A stretch of 64,000 nucleotides of DNA from Diadophis punctatus similis (Eukaryota; Chordata; Lepidosauria; Squamata; Dipsadidae): positions 170,529,430 to 170,593,429 of the forward strand of contig JALIGW010000002.1 of assembly GCA_023053685.1 (NCBI GenBank), written 5' to 3'. Positions within the stretch are counted from its first letter, which is position 1, and each line of letters opens with the position of its first letter. This document shows positions 11,601 to 25,401 of this stretch, in pieces. The notes under the pieces are model-generated. The model was not told where the DNA came from and ran no database searches. It worked only from the letters and a program-made list of their open reading frames with translations. Both the position numbers and the translations under genes were made by a program.

Positions 11601-12310
11601 TCTGATCTGACCTTATCTCGTCACCCATTTCCGTTATGACTCTGGGCAGCATACAACGCATAACCTTAAAAAAATACACATAATATGAAATACAAAAAGA
11701 ACATCTAGAGGAGACAACCACACTCTCACTAATCAGAAACCCCAAAAGGGGCCTGCCACCCACTCGAGTCCAAGATCTGGGAAATGAGCATGGTCTTAAG
11801 ACCTGTCTAAATAAGATAATAATAAGGATTGTATGCAAATCTCTGGGGAGATATGGTTCCAGAGGATAGGCCCAGGGGTGGGTTGCTTACTTACTGATAC
11901 CGGTGCTCTGCGCGCGCATCTCCACATTTTGTGCGCGCGCATGCTCGCTATGCGCATGCACCCTCTCGCGCGATTTCGGTGAGATTTTGCTTTTGCGCAT
12001 GTGTAGAGGCAAAATATTGCCAAAATCTCACACACACACGCATCCCCTCACGAGATTTCGGCGAGATTTTGCTTCCGCGCATGCGCAGAAGCAAAAAAGT
12101 CGATTTTTTTAAAAAAAAGATGGCGACGTGCGCAACTGTCCGGCGAAGACAGCACTGGTGCAGTCGCGTGCAAATTGCGTAATCTGCGGGTCCCTACCGG
12201 AGCTGCGCACTGATCCGCACCAGTAGGAACCCACCCCTGGATAGGCCCTACAACAGAGGACCATCAGGGGATATTGCTTAATCAGTGGGAACCAGAATGC
12301 ATCAATTCTA
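11600..12310 (-). mobile_element. L2-type LINE 3' region, split by a hAT insertion
   Basis: TGACTCTGGGCAGCATACAA resembles the L2 tail segment on the - strand. Further on, GGTCTTAAGACCTGTCTAAA and TCTCTGGGGAGATATGGTTC match the equivalent part of the copy at 55480-55560. The sequence resumes after the inserted hAT element with GATAGGCCCTACAACAGAGG. It is an old copy with no coding frame. Confidence 0.55.
11873..12239. mobile_element. hAT-type element, CAGGGGTGGGTT family, inserted in an L2 copy
   Basis: The ends CAGGGGTGGGTTGCTTAC and AGGAACCCACCCCTG are inverted. The 8-bp duplication GATAGGCC is perfect (11865-11872, 12240-12247). The interior repeats GAGATTTTGCTTCCGCGCAT and the palindromic GCGCATGCGCAGAAGC. 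There is no transposase. Confidence 0.92.
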
Positions 12311-13938
12311 CTGGTTTGTGTAGGATAAACAGCAATTATGGAAGAGAGGCAGATAAAACAGACAATATACCCCACCTCTCTCTCTCTCCACTTGATCATA
12401 GCAAAAAGTACATACTGGTTGTTCACATACTATAACAATCAAATTTATTGTGGTTGTTACTTCCCTGGTTAAGACAGTGTTTAACGGGGGAGTAGGATAA
12501 TAAATCATTTTTCCAGGCATTCATGTTTCTAGAGATAAAGATATTTCTAGCTCACAGAATCTAAAGTTAACTAGGAAAGCCTGTTCATATAAGTAATGAT
12601 AAACTATTATTAGTGTGTTTTATGTTATAATTATTGTTATTACAAGGAACACATTTCAGCAAACATCCTTACAGTTAAGGCTTTCTTGTGTTTTTATACG
12701 CAGCCAAACCCCCCAAAAAAATCCCCAACTAGCACGCATGCATTACAGGAAACAACAAAGCCAATATAATACTTACTGTGAGGGAATGATTATTTACATT
12801 CCATAGAAAGGTTGCAATACTTGAAAGGTTTACTTTGCTAAATATGATAGGTGTAATACAAGGTGTGTGTTTGTGAGTGTGTTTGTGAGTGTGCATTGGG
12901 AATAGTTCCAGATGACATTTAGAGTTCAATCTTTTCATTCTTTTTCGGTGAGGAGATGACCCTCCTCGTTGTTGAATGAAGTTAGTAGTAAACATCTTTG
13001 CATTATTGGCATACGTGGTGGGAAGAATGGGAAAATGGTATCTATTTTTCTTGCTAAATAATTCTCTGTTATTGAAAATAATAACAGCTCTGTTAATGAT
13101 GGCACTTTTTCCAGTGAAAATTGTCCATATTTGCTTTTTTTTTAAATGTAATCTAACTGGTACTGAACTTGATTGAGTATGTTGTAGTGTGTCCACTTCT
13201 ATTAAGTATCTTTAGTATATATTAATATGTAAATGGTAGTGTTAATCTATCTAATTTTCCTAGTTTCAGCATCGTTTGACTGGTCTCTAGGCTCATACTT
13301 AAAATGCTCTCAGATGCACAACATGGCATGGCTAATTCAGAATTGTTACTGTCTCTCAGGAAAAAAGCTACTAAAAGATTTGATTAGTTGCCAACTTGAA
13401 AGTGCAATTTCCTTTTTATACTTACTGTAGTTAAAATCTAGCGCCTTTTTCCTCTCAACCCTCACATTGCTAACCAATTTTAGAACCTGTGCTTCTTAGT
13501 CTGGAAACTAGTTGTTTGTTGAAATAACTGATAACTCAGTTATTTCTGAAATAACTATCTCTCAACAGATATTTTGTGATACAGTATCAGACCATATTCC
13601 ACAGTGCGACGTACACATTACATACATAGGTCTTATGACTGGGGCATACATCTGCATGAACTTACAGATATACAGTTTACTGCTAACTTTGTGATGCCCA
13701 TACATCTGGGTTTATTATTTGCAAAATAATCACCTGATTAAGTACAGAGTAAGCACTCAGGGGAAACAATTCCTGCATGTGAATCATCTCTATTTAAGAA
13801 GCAAAAGGTTTTAAAAGCTTCTAACTTAGAGAGAGATCCACACCCATAGTAGGAGTCTATAGACCTTCTACTGAACTTGATAATCTCCCTTCTGACATGT
13901 ACAGGATATGTTCACTCAATGCACTCTCTTTCCCTACC
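12311..13938. other. Intronic DNA, no feature recognised
   Basis: It contains a short GTGTGTTTGTGAGTG tract near 12863. Reading frames are short and unremarkable. Confidence 0.5.
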
Positions 13939-14151
13939 CAATAGACCAGTGGTTCCCAAACTTTTTCAGTCCACCGCCCCCTTGGTGCTAAAAACTCATC
14001 CTCAGTGCCTCCCACCCCCACCCCTTCAGGTGGGTGTGGCTTGGTGGTCAGGTGACTGGGTAGGCGTGGCCAACTTGTAAAATGTGGTGAAACTCACTTA
14101 ACAACGCTCTTGCTTAGCAACCAAAATTTTGGGCTCAATTGTGGTCATAAG

Positions 14152-14328
14152 TCTTTCTTTTCTTTCTTTTTTTTCTTTTTTTCTTTCTTTTTTCTATCTT
14201 TCTGTCTTCCTTCCTTTCTTCCTTTCTACCATCTTTCTTTCTTTTTCTTTCTTTCTTTCTGTCTTCTTTCCTTCCTACCATCTTTCTTTCTTTCTTTTTC
14301 TTTCTTTCGGTCTTCCTTCCTTCCTACC

Positions 14329-14389
<61 letters not shown>

Positions 14390-14405
14390 TTCTCTCTCTC
14401 TTTCT
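14152..14405. repeat. (CTTT)n microsatellite with CCTT and ACCATC interruptions
   Basis: Long pyrimidine tract; CTACCATCTTTCTTTC recurs about every 60 bases, so there is a higher-order period over the 4-bp unit. It lies wholly inside the 2.1 kb hAT element. Confidence 0.92.
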
Positions 14406-14687
14406 TCTGCAGTAGAAAGCAACCTCCCCCAAATATCTTGTGACAGCAGCTATGAGATGCTCCTAAAATTCCAAATTACTCACGAACTCCCAAAATGGGG
14501 AATTCCTGACATAGAGTTTATAGCTTATAAAACGGTTCCAAGTGTGCAGGTATATCTGGATGAGAGAAAGTGAGGGCGTCGCTGAATGTATGAATGCACA
14601 TGAGAAACATCAATGCCTTTTCCAATCTTCTTTCTCTTTCTTCTTCTCGGCGGCGGGAGAAGGAAGAAAGTGCTCTGGCTGGCACTC

Positions 14688-15071
14688 GGCTTACTTCCCT
14701 GGCGAGCTTGGAGACTGCCCGGCACGCCCATCCGCCGGCTCTCCAGGCAGCGCCACTTTCTCCCTGCCCTGCCAAGGCCCCTGCCAGCCCAGAGGCCAGC
14801 AGACCCCTGAGGCCGGTGGAGCTCCATAAGTGCACGCCCCGATGCTTCCTGGCCCACAAAGGTCTGAGAGCCAAAGTCGGGAAGGCGAGAGGGGCGGCGG
14901 CGGTGGCAACTGCACTCCAGCCCGGCAGAGGCGCATCCCCTGTCATGTGCCATCCCGGAGCGCGGTCTCCGAGCTGGCGGGAGCCTTGGGACAGGGAGAA
15001 AGTGGTGCTGCCTGGAGAGCCGGCGGATGGGCGTGGCAGGCGGTCTCCAAGCCTCACCAGGAAGGTAAGCC
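14688..15071. repeat. Long inverted repeat 1 within the hAT element
   Basis: The left arm (about 14688-14790) and right arm (about 14969-15071) are reverse complements with few mismatches. The best-matched core is CCGCCGGCTCTCCAGGCAGC, with GGCTTAC at the outer edges. The loop is about 180 bases. Confidence 0.85.
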
Positions 15072-15379
15072 AAGCGCCCACCGGGCCCACGCGCTCCTGC
15101 CTGCCCCTCACTCCAGCCGTTTCCCGGGACATTCACGGGAAGTGGCGGTGGGCAGAGCTGGGCAGGGCAGAGCCACCAGTGCAGCAGCACCCAGCGAGGA
15201 AGGTTGGGTGGGGAGGCGCGGCCGATTGTCTTGTTCACCTCATTGTGGGGCGGATGGGCTGGAAGAAGCACATTTGAGTGGGGCCGGGGCAGCGTAGCCT
15301 ATTGTGCCTTCTCTTGCACCGCTCTCCATCCAGGAGGGCTGCACATCCCCCACAACCCTCCACACAAACCGCCCGCCCT

Positions 15380-15700
15380 GTTTCTGCAAAGGCAGAGCCC
15401 TGCAGGGCTATCTAAAAAGGGGAAGGGGATGCTGTGGAAAAGGCCGCCTTCCACCCATGCCTCACGTGCCGGCTCCGCGGGACTTGGGGCTTCCAAGCAG
15501 CCCACTGGCTTCCAATCCAGTGCCATGAGTTCCCAGAGTGTTGCCAGCGGTCGGCCAGGCCGATCCGCAAAGAGAGCAGGCAGGTGGCTGGGTGAGAAGT
15601 CAGTAGCTGTTTTGGAGCACCAAGCGCCGCAGAGCCAGCATGGGTGGAAGGCGGCCTTTTCTTCAGCATCCCGCTCCTCTCTTTGGATCTTTGCAGAAAC
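15380..15700. repeat. Long inverted repeat 2 within the hAT element
   Basis: The left arm starts GTTTCTGCAAAGGCAGAG and includes AAAAGGCCGCCTTCCACCCA. The right arm reads TGGGTGGAAGGCGGCCTTTT and ends TTGCAGAAAC. The arms are about 90-100 bases with a loop of about 120. Confidence 0.8.
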
Positions 15701-16034
15701 GGGGTGGGCACATGTGCAGCAGCCCCAGGACATCCGCTTGCTCTTCCACTGCCCCTTTCAGCATCTGCATTTCCACCAATGGCCGGGCTGGACGCCGACT
15801 TTGGAAGCTAAGTGGGCATGGGGGACTGCCGGGAAGGCCGCGTGGAAGGCCGCCAAGCATGGCAGTGTTGCGTGGAAGGGAGTAGGCTGCTACCTCCCCC
15901 GGCGCCCCGACCTGCTTTCCTGCCTTCCACGTGGCCTCTTAGTGCCCCCCTGCTGCCCCCCATGCTTCTTAGCACCCCTCTAATTCATCCCACTGCTCCC
16001 CAGGGGGTGGTACCACCCACTTTGGGAACCCCTG

Positions 16035-16795
16035 CATTAGACCATCTGGTTGGTGAAAAAAAACGAAGATTTTCCAGCTGTTACTGACAGTGGTCAAACA
16101 ACAAAAGCTGGCTCAAAGTTGAACTAAATAACTGCATGTCCACAGAAATGATGTTTTCTAAGGAATGAGATGCTGTATACATGGTTTGTCGTGCCAGGTT
16201 TTTTTTTTTTTTTTTTACTTTCCAGTCCTGCTTGTAACCCTGAGAGATATTTTGTCATCGGGCCAATAACCAGTCTGACCAAGCTAAATTTCTAAGCCCA
16301 AACAAGGTCAACCTTATGCTGCCACCTGCTGAACCATTGTTATGATAGCATCTTGAATGAATCAGATATTAGAAAATGGCAGGGTGGGTAGAATTGACCC
16401 AAAGAATTGTTGAGAATTTTTTACAGGGGAAAAAACAGTTTTACATTTGCTACATATGTTACTATAGATTTTACACCACCTGCTTCTGAATGCTTTTTTT
16501 TTCTTTTCCCCCTTCAAAATCAATTTTGGCATTTTACATTGCTATCTAATTAATGTGGTGAATTGGAAATGGATTAATTCCATGGGTATAGATGGTGTTT
16601 TATATGCTCTTTGCCTTAGTGTTCAATATTCCTCCATTCAATTGCAGTACTTTAATAAAAGAAAATAGAGTGAGTCAGGATGGAGACCATTTGCCCTGGG
16701 ATCCTGTCAGCAATAAATCACTTTATATCTAAAACAGAAAACCGATAATAAAACATAAGGGCATCCTTTGTGGAATGGATTTTTAATGAAACTAT
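16035..16795. other. Intronic DNA, no feature recognised
   Basis: A poly-T run lies at about 16200-16216. No exon or repeat boundary is identified. Confidence 0.5.
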
Positions 16796-17434
16796 CTAAC
16801 TAAATAGGCAACTGGTGTGTCTGAGGTATTGTATGGCAGGTACTTGTCTGAATTCTGAAGTCCCAGAGTACTTTAGTTTCTTCATTTTCTTTAATTTGTC
16901 TATTTTGTGGCCCCACCAGTTCTTGCTAGCAGGCAAGTGGCATTTCTTGCAGATATTCCAATGCGCCATTGTTGCTACTTTCTCATGCCATTGTTTGTAA
17001 TCAGCCTGGGCGATCTTCTTGCAGCAGCTAACTAGGTGGCCCATTGTTTCTTCAGCTTCTATGCAGAGGCAGCATTTGCTGTCTGCTGCTATCTTCACAA
17101 TTCTGACTTTGTATGTATTTATTCCGAAGGCTTGGCCTTATGAAACTGGAATTAACCCTTCTGTCTCTTTCTTCAATTTTCCTGCTCTTAGCCATTGCTG
17201 GATCTTTATGTGATCTGCTTTGCCTGCTAGGTTTTTATGTATTGGCCAGGTAATATTTTGCTTTGCTATGTCTCTTTTCTGTTCTTTTTTTTTTTTTTTT
17301 TTGTCTTTCTTGTAGGCCAGTTTGGACTGTTTGGTATTCAGTAAGCCTTCATGTTTCAGTGCCTCTTCTTCACTGCCTTTCCAATATTCTCCCAAAGTCC
17401 TTTTTTCTTCTTCAACTGTCTGGTGTCCTTGCAA
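16796..17434 (-). pseudogene. LINE remnant with CCHC knuckle (R2/R4-type, restriction-like endonuclease LINE)
   Basis: Read on the - strand, one degenerate frame runs through IQQWLRAGKLKKETEGLIPV, a stop, GQAFGINTYKVRIVKIAADS and then KCCLCIEAEETMGHLVSCC. The knuckle C-x2-C-x7-H-x4-C, followed by a W-rich segment (NWWGHKIDKLKK), is the layout of the C-terminal part of LINEs with a restriction-like endonuclease. From memory the KKETEG...Q.. block fits the R4/Dong group, but the clade is an inference. The in-frame stop is at about 17136-17138, and a poly-lysine tract upstream comes from a (T)n expansion. There is no reverse-transcriptase core, so it is a dead 3' fragment. Confidence 0.55.
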
Positions 17435-17439
17435 AATTA

Positions 17440-19565
<2,126 letters not shown>

Positions 19566-19569
19566 TTAT

Positions 19570-19745
19570 TCTAGAATGAGCCAAAATCAAAGAATCATCT
19601 GTTGGAAAGAGCCATTTAGGCCCTGAAATTTGACCACCTCTTCAGTGCAGTAATTCAGACTGAAGCATCCAGTGAAAGATGGTTATTACTCTTGATTTGA
19701 ATACATTCCGTCGAGGAGAGCTCACTATTTTAGCTAATTAATTGA
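19570..19745 (-). mobile_element. Old CR1-like LINE fragment
   Basis: AATCATCTGTTGGAAAGAGC, then ATTTGAATACATTCCG, resembles the - strand of CR1 3' sequence. It is much diverged; the call rests on pattern similarity only. Confidence 0.4.
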
Positions 19746-20189
19746 ATTGCTTTTACTGCTGATTATGAAGATTGCATATCATCAGGTTGCTGACAACACA
19801 TATAGATTTTCTCTGTGATGATCTGCTCCTAACCTGGCTCTTCAGCTCTTCAAATGATGCATTGGAAGAGCTGCTATAGCTGAGTGTATCCACTTAGCTG
19901 CTGGTTGATCTCTTCTTTTTCTTTCTGCCTTTCCCAGTATTAGAGCATTTCTTAGAGAGCTAAGCCTTGCATTCTATGTCCATAGTAGGATGATTTGTGC
20001 CTTGTGTTGATTTTTTGATGATCCATTTGTTGTTTTTTTGGCTGTTTGCAGTCTATTTGGGAGTCTTCTCTAAGGCCAAAGTTCAAAGGCATCAATACTC
20101 TTCCTATCTTGCTTCTTCAAAATCCACTTTTGCTTCCACTGGGTGGTACAAATAATACCATGGCTTGCTCTTATTCTTAGAATGGGGTT

Positions 20190-20290
20190 TCTCCCTATTT
20201 ATCTTATTTATTAAATTTATATGCCAGCCATTTTACTAACAAGTGACTTTGGGCGGTTTACAACATCATTTTCCTCCTAACATTCAGAAT
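20190..20290 (-). mobile_element. L2-type LINE tail fragment
   Basis: TTATTAAATTTATATGCCAG followed by GACTTTGGGCGGTTTACAAC is the L2 3'-end signature read from the opposite strand. Confidence 0.5.
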
Positions 20291-20404
20291 CTGCTTCTTT
20301 ATCCTGAATCCGTTATTCCATGACTTGTATTCTGGAACTTCTCTTGTAAAGAATGTTGTCATATCTCCTCCTTCCTTTATAGGACTTCTTTTTCTGTCCA
20401 TGCT

Positions 20405-20620
20405 CTTGGTGTAGTAGTGGCTAAAGTGCTGGACTAGTCTGTGAATTCTAGTCTCACACAGCCAGAAAAGCTAGCTGGGTAACTTTTTGGCCAATCACTG
20501 CCTCAGTCCAACCCACCTCCCAGAGTGGTTGTTGTGGGTGGCAGCTTTATGTCCACTATCTTGAATTATACAAAATAAAGGCAGGATATAAATTAAATAA
20601 TACATTAATAAATTTTCATT
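20405..20620 (+). mobile_element. MIR/CORE-like SINE copy
   Basis: The head GTGTAGTAGTGGCTAAAGTG with a downstream GAATTCTAGTCTCACAC resembles the A and B boxes of a tRNA head. The tail is CACCTCCCAGAGTGGTTGTT then AAAGGCAGGATATAAATTAA, typical of this SINE class. It is diverged. Confidence 0.6.
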
Positions 20621-20624
20621 GTCC

Positions 20625-20835
20625 ATCTCTGCACCTTTCTCGGCTTGTCTAAAGCCTTCTTAAGTGTCCAAAACTGAATGCACTATTAATAACAAGGTCC
20701 ATAATAAAAAGAACTATTGTCTTCCAAAATTTGGAAACTCTTTTTTACTTCTGATGGACTTAAAACTGCATTTGCATTTTTGTAACCCTGTTACACTTTG
20801 ATTCATGAAGAGATATCATACTGATCCGTGGATTT
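20625..20835 (-). mobile_element. Old CR1-like LINE fragment
   Basis: TCTGCACCTTTCTCGGCTTG and GTCCAAAACTGAATGCACTA correspond to the CR1 stretch that also occurs intact at about 53690-53760. It may belong to the same insertion as 19570-19745, with a SINE between. Confidence 0.55.
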
Positions 20836-22740
20836 ACAGAACAGAGATGCCTTGTTGATCCCAATCTGCCTTCTCAATTGGCCCCTGTGTTAGGGAGGGA
20901 CTTGACATTGAGAAGAATGCACAAGTGTAAGATTGAGAGTTCAAATAATCAGCCCTGAAGCAACCCTGTCAGGTGTCGAAAGAATCGAAACCCCCCCATG
21001 AATCACATTGCATAGGTCTTATTTCCCTCCCATACTTTCGGAGTCATGTTTTATTTACAACAAGAAGGAATCTGTATTACAGTAATGCTCCCTGGACTCC
21101 AGTTATAAAAAAATAAATAAGACTTCAGTGAAAAGTAAATATGGCTAATATTCACAATTGCATCTACTGAGTTTCCATCTGATGTGTTGTTCTATGCAGA
21201 TGGGTTGAGACTGTCAAAACATTTAGATCATTAGATCATAGGAAAAGGAACTGGTTTTGGGTTTTTTTAAATAATGTGTTAGCATCTTGCTTTTGGAGAC
21301 TGTATTGTGATGAGAAAACCACTGTGTTTAATCCAATTGGTGTGTCTCCACACCCATGGAAATACAGATCGGCTGACGTTTTCAGCAGTAGAATAGGCAG
21401 ACAGGAAATTTTGGGTGATTTCAGCTCCTTCTTTCAGTGTCTCTGCTTCCTCCATCCCTAACCGAAATGGTTCCACCCATCTTCTGAACATCTTTTTCCC
21501 TAGAACAATTGATACATGTTACTAGATATTCCAAAGTCCCCCAAAAATTCAGATCTTCGGTTGTAAATGTGAATGGTTCAAGTGTTGGGGTATGGAAGGG
21601 AAATTCAGTTTCAAGTTATCCATGGAAATTCAGCCATGGAGAAAAACTGGATAAATTCAATTCAGTTACTATCCCAACCTGATCTACCTCACAAGATTGT
21701 TGTGGAATAAAATTAAACAGAAAAAAACATTGTAAAATGCCTTAAGCTCATGGAGAAAAAGCATAATTTGTCTGGCTTCTCCCTATGATAAATGGGAATT
21801 CTACATTTTTAAACAAATAGCAACCTGAATATATGTCAGTTTAGGCCTTCGACTTGTGGAAAAGTTAAGAAGTAAACGATTCAACTCTAAATAGCTCTGT
21901 TGCATTAATTTCTTTTCATATTAACTTCTAAGAAGCGGAGTTGGGTATGTAAGCGACTTCAAAAAAAGGAGTAATAAGGCTTCCTTTATGGTTAAGACAC
22001 CGATAGGTGTGAGGTTGTTTTTCTCATAAATGTACTGTAACTGTAAAATTATATGAAACAAGAGAGGTCAAAAGTGTTTGGGGATGATTTGACTATCGGG
22101 GCAGCACAAGTAGCCAAACCATTTAACCTCATTTTTCCACTTTTCTTCTTTTCCCGCTGAGCCACCTACATCTTCCTCTCAGAAGAGAAATGCTTGCCAA
22201 GCAAAAAGAGAGAAAAAAGAGATGTATCAGCACTCTAGCCCGTTTAGTATGCAGTTGAGAAAGTTTTTAAAAATCCACCCTCAGAAATTGAAACTTATTG
22301 CAAAACTATGTATACTATCTAAGTGTTGCTAGCAATTCTGATGCCATTTGAATAACAAGACTGAGGTTTGCAAATCAAGCAGTTCTGCCACAGAAATAGT
22401 TGATCAGATTACTTTTTGGAATATGGAGTGGTTTTAAGGAAGCCTGGAATCGTTGCACTGTCATTTTTAATCAGGCACCAGGGGTGAAACTCAAAGCGAG
22501 GGGGAAGAGGCAGGAGGTGTTCCTTACAGGTGACCCACCTTTCTGTCACCTTTGGAGGGGAGGGACGAAGGGACACCTAAAAGTAAGCAAGTCTATATCA
22601 TAAATATTGGTTAGGGTGGGATTTTTTTTTCTTAGTATAGGGAGAAAGAATTGGGGGATTCTTTGTGGGGGATTTAGGTTTATGCTTAATACATTTTAAG
22701 GTTTTCATTTAAAATTCTATTAAACATAAAGCACAGAGTT
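20836..22740. other. Intronic DNA, no feature recognised
   Basis: A possible hAT left end, CAGGGGTGAAACTCAAAG, lies at about 22480 without a partner. Otherwise nothing can be supported. Confidence 0.45.
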
Positions 22741-22741
22741 G

Positions 22742-23340
22742 GTAGATTCATTAGAAGTCACTTAGTCCAACCTGGGAGTCCCCTGAGTCCCAGAGTCCCC
22801 TGGGAGTTGGGCGGCATATAAATCCATTTAAATAAATAAAAATAAATAAACCTCCAAGAACATTGCAGACAGATGATTATCCAGCCTCAGTATGAAGACC
22901 TCTAACAAATGAGAATTCACCACAAGATACGGCTGTCTGTTCCACAGGCTGACAGCTGTTACATTCAAGAAATTCCTCCTGATTTTTAGCCTAGCTGGAA
23001 TCTGCTTCCTTGTAATGTTAACCTATTAACCCTGGTCACGCCTCCACCCCCAACCCCAGCAGCAGAGAATAAATCTACTACCACTTCTGTGTGACAAGCC
23101 TTGAAATATTCAAAGTCTTTTCTGTAGGCTGTAGTAGTCATCGTTCTGTGCTGCTCAGAACCAGTTTGGAGTACGATGTCCAGTGCTGGAGATCACATTT
23201 CAAAAAGTGACAGATTACAGCAAGTTTCAAGAATGACTATCAAAGTGGGGATGACTCTACAAATCAAGCCCTATCTATAAGTACAGCTTGAGCATCTTAC
23301 GTGCCCCAAAAATATAGGAATCGGGATAGAGAACTGAATA
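22742..23340 (-). mobile_element. CR1-like LINE 3' region with L2 tail piece inside
   Basis: TTAGTCCAACCTGGGAG, GACAGATGATTATCCAGCCT, GTTCCACAGGCTGACAGCTG and AAGAAATTCCTCCTGATTTT follow the same order as the - strand of the intact CR1 at 53290-53520, at lower identity. Near 22810 GGGCGGCATATAAATCC with (AAATA)n is an L2-type tail, so a second element is nested here. Confidence 0.65.
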
Positions 23341-24235
23341 GAAGATTTAGACAACAATCCAGATCCAGATCTGGAATGCATGTCACAAGTATCCTTATCT
23401 AATGAGTCCGGTCATTCACATCTGTCTGCTTCTTGGCCAGGATCTCTTCCTTCAAGGGAAAAGGGGAGGGCAGGGAGGGAGAATAAGTTCTCCTAATGGG
23501 TAAATATTTGAATAAAACAACACTGAAATATTTGCAGCTTGGAACTGACACCTGTATTTCTCCCGGTCATTTTTTTAAATTTTTGGAAGTTATATACAGT
23601 TGATTGTTTGAAACAGATACATCAGCTATATAGTTGCCTTCCAGAGATGGTTCTAGAAGATACAGGTTTTTAAGACTGGGTAGGTAGAACAGATCTTTGA
23701 AGAACTCCATTAGTTATTTCTCTTTGCTTTGTCAATTTCCTCCCTTTACTGCACAAACCTCTCCACGTTCAGCCAGAAGCAAAATCCTTCTATCTGGTTT
23801 GCATCCAGAAAAGTGCTCATTCTTGACATTGAGATGCAGTTCTTGTCTTCTGGACTTAATCTAAGGGGTGAATTGGTATCTATTATCCACAATATTGTCC
23901 TTCACTTCCTACTGGCATTTCAGGACTACAATTCTCAGTTTTGATGGAAATGTACGGAAAACACTAGAGCTTAGTTTTGGAACACATTCAAAATTTGGCA
24001 AGTTCAAGCTCTGACGTGTCTAACTCAGACTGGAAGAAAGTCTACTCTGAGACCCTGGAGACCTAATGCCAACCTGCAATGATTGATTAGTGCTTGATTG
24101 GATGCATTAGTGACTTCCTAAGTAGTTATTCAACTTCTGTCAAATTGCAGTTTTGTTTGCCAACTGCAGATAGTCCCTATACATTTTTACCATAATGTGT
24201 CAGGAAAACAGAGTGGTTCCCATTGCACTTTATCC
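23341..24235. other. Intronic DNA, no feature recognised
   Basis: No exon, RNA gene or repeat boundary was identified. Confidence 0.45.
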
Positions 24236-24243
24236 TTCTAAGG

Positions 24244-24379
24244 CAGGGGTCTCCAACCGTGGCAACTTTATGACTTGTGGACTTCAACTCCCAGAATTCC
24301 TCAGCCAGCATGCGCTGGCTGAGGAATTCTGGGAGTTCAAGTCCACAAGTTGTAAAGTTGCCAAGGTTGGAGACCCCTG
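24244..24379. mobile_element. Near-perfect palindromic hAT MITE, 136 bp
   Basis: The whole element is a hairpin: CAGGGGTCTCCAACCGTGGC at the left, GCCAAGGTTGGAGACCCCTG at the right, and AATTCCTCAGCCAGC / GCTGGCTGAGGAATT flanking a short centre. The 8-bp duplication TTCTAAGG is perfect (24236-24243, 24380-24387). Confidence 0.95.
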
Positions 24380-24910
24380 TTCTAAGGGGTGCAACAGCTC
24401 TGTGTGCTGGCAAGTTTATTGTCTCATAAACTGAACTCTCAGTGGACCCAGTGTGACAAATGGAGAGATTCAGCAGTCATTCATTCTAAGTCAATCTACA
24501 TTTGCTGAGCCAGCAGCTTAGAAGCTCAGGCAATATAACAGTCCTAAGCACCGTTCATTGCACAGAAGTAGTTTTATCACTCCAATCACATGCCATTGTC
24601 AGAGGAAAGTTATGTCAGCCACTCTAATGTGGTCAACCCAAATTGCATCAAAGTTCTTTCTCCTAAGCACAGATCTCACTGCAGGGACAGTGTGGGAAGG
24701 AGCCAGTAGTAATAAAACCCCAAGCGTAGGTTGCAATAACTTTCCCTCATTTCCTTTTTGTAATGCCAGTGGGCTGAAGCAAACTGATTGTAGCAAAAGT
24801 GAGAAAACACAAAAACAATCTGATGAATTCTGAAATGACTCTGTGTTGATCACATCCTGATATCAAGTTGAATAGTTATTGAGGTTGTTGTTGACATATC
24901 TTTTGAGAAG
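24380..24910. other. Intronic DNA, no feature recognised
   Basis: A 91-codon + strand frame at 24558-24833 has no recognisable content and no flanking splice sites. Confidence 0.45.
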
Positions 24911-24917
24911 TGCATCA

Positions 24918-25072
24918 GTAGTGGGTTCTAAAACCCGTTGGTACTGGTTCACGCGTGTGCGAGCGTGTGGGTGCAATGCTTCTGCACATGCGCAGAAGCA
25001 TCCCGGGCGGGTGGGCGGAGACTTCTGCCGCCGCCGCCGCTACCGGTTCACAGAACTGAGCCGAACCGGGAG
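24918..25072. mobile_element. hAT-type element, short copy (CAGTAGTGGGTT ends)
   Basis: The left end is CAGTAGTGGGTTCTAAAACC and the right end GGGAGCAACTCACTG. The interior has GCTTCTGCACATGCGCAGAA and GCCGAACCGG as in its relatives. GAAGTGC lies just outside both ends, offset by two bases on the right, so the target duplication is probable but not exact. Confidence 0.7.
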
Positions 25073-25401
25073 CAACTCACTGTTGAAGTGCGTGAAACCA
25101 AATTTGGAAAACTGATACGGAAGCTGTGAATTTTTATCATCATTCTTTTTCTGTGCAGCTTACATTAGGCTATGTTGAGCAGGTGCTCTCTGGAATACCT
25201 AGCAGGGAGCTTTGTAACTATTAGATTTTGATCCACATCCAGGTCTCCTTTGCTTGATGTTTCACACTTCACAATGTCATGGTTTGCTGAATCTGCCACA
25301 ATGATTATATTCACCCAGCATTCTCTTAATCCAGGTTTACAAATAGCAGTAGCTGGATTCACAGAATATGTTAATCCCAAACCAAACTAACTTTACTAAT
25401 G

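Larger units (their letters stand above)
13947..16034. mobile_element. 2.1 kb hAT (Charlie-like ends) element with two internal long inverted repeats
   Basis: The left end CAGTGGTTCCCAAACTTTTT and the right end ACTTTGGGAACCCCTG are inverted, in the style of hAT-Charlie termini. The flanks CAATAGAC (13939-13946) and CATTAGAC (16035-16042) match at 7 of 8 positions. Inside, in order, are a piece of the CAGGTAGTCC MITE (about 14072-14152), a (CTTT)n tract, and a GC-rich block with two independent long inverted repeats. The block gives many long open frames on both strands, including ones of about 250 codons, but none resembles a transposase or any family I know. Being palindromic and GC-rich, it produces such frames by chance. 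Confidence 0.85.

Noticed and set aside
14590..15960. Possible CpG-island promoter
   Set aside because: The GC-rich block is bounded by transposon ends with a target duplication, so it is explained as element sequence.
14518..15983. Several overlapping open frames of 150-260 codons on both strands
   Set aside because: They lie in the GC-rich inverted-repeat core of a hAT element, mirror each other across strands and show no domain or codon pattern of a real protein.
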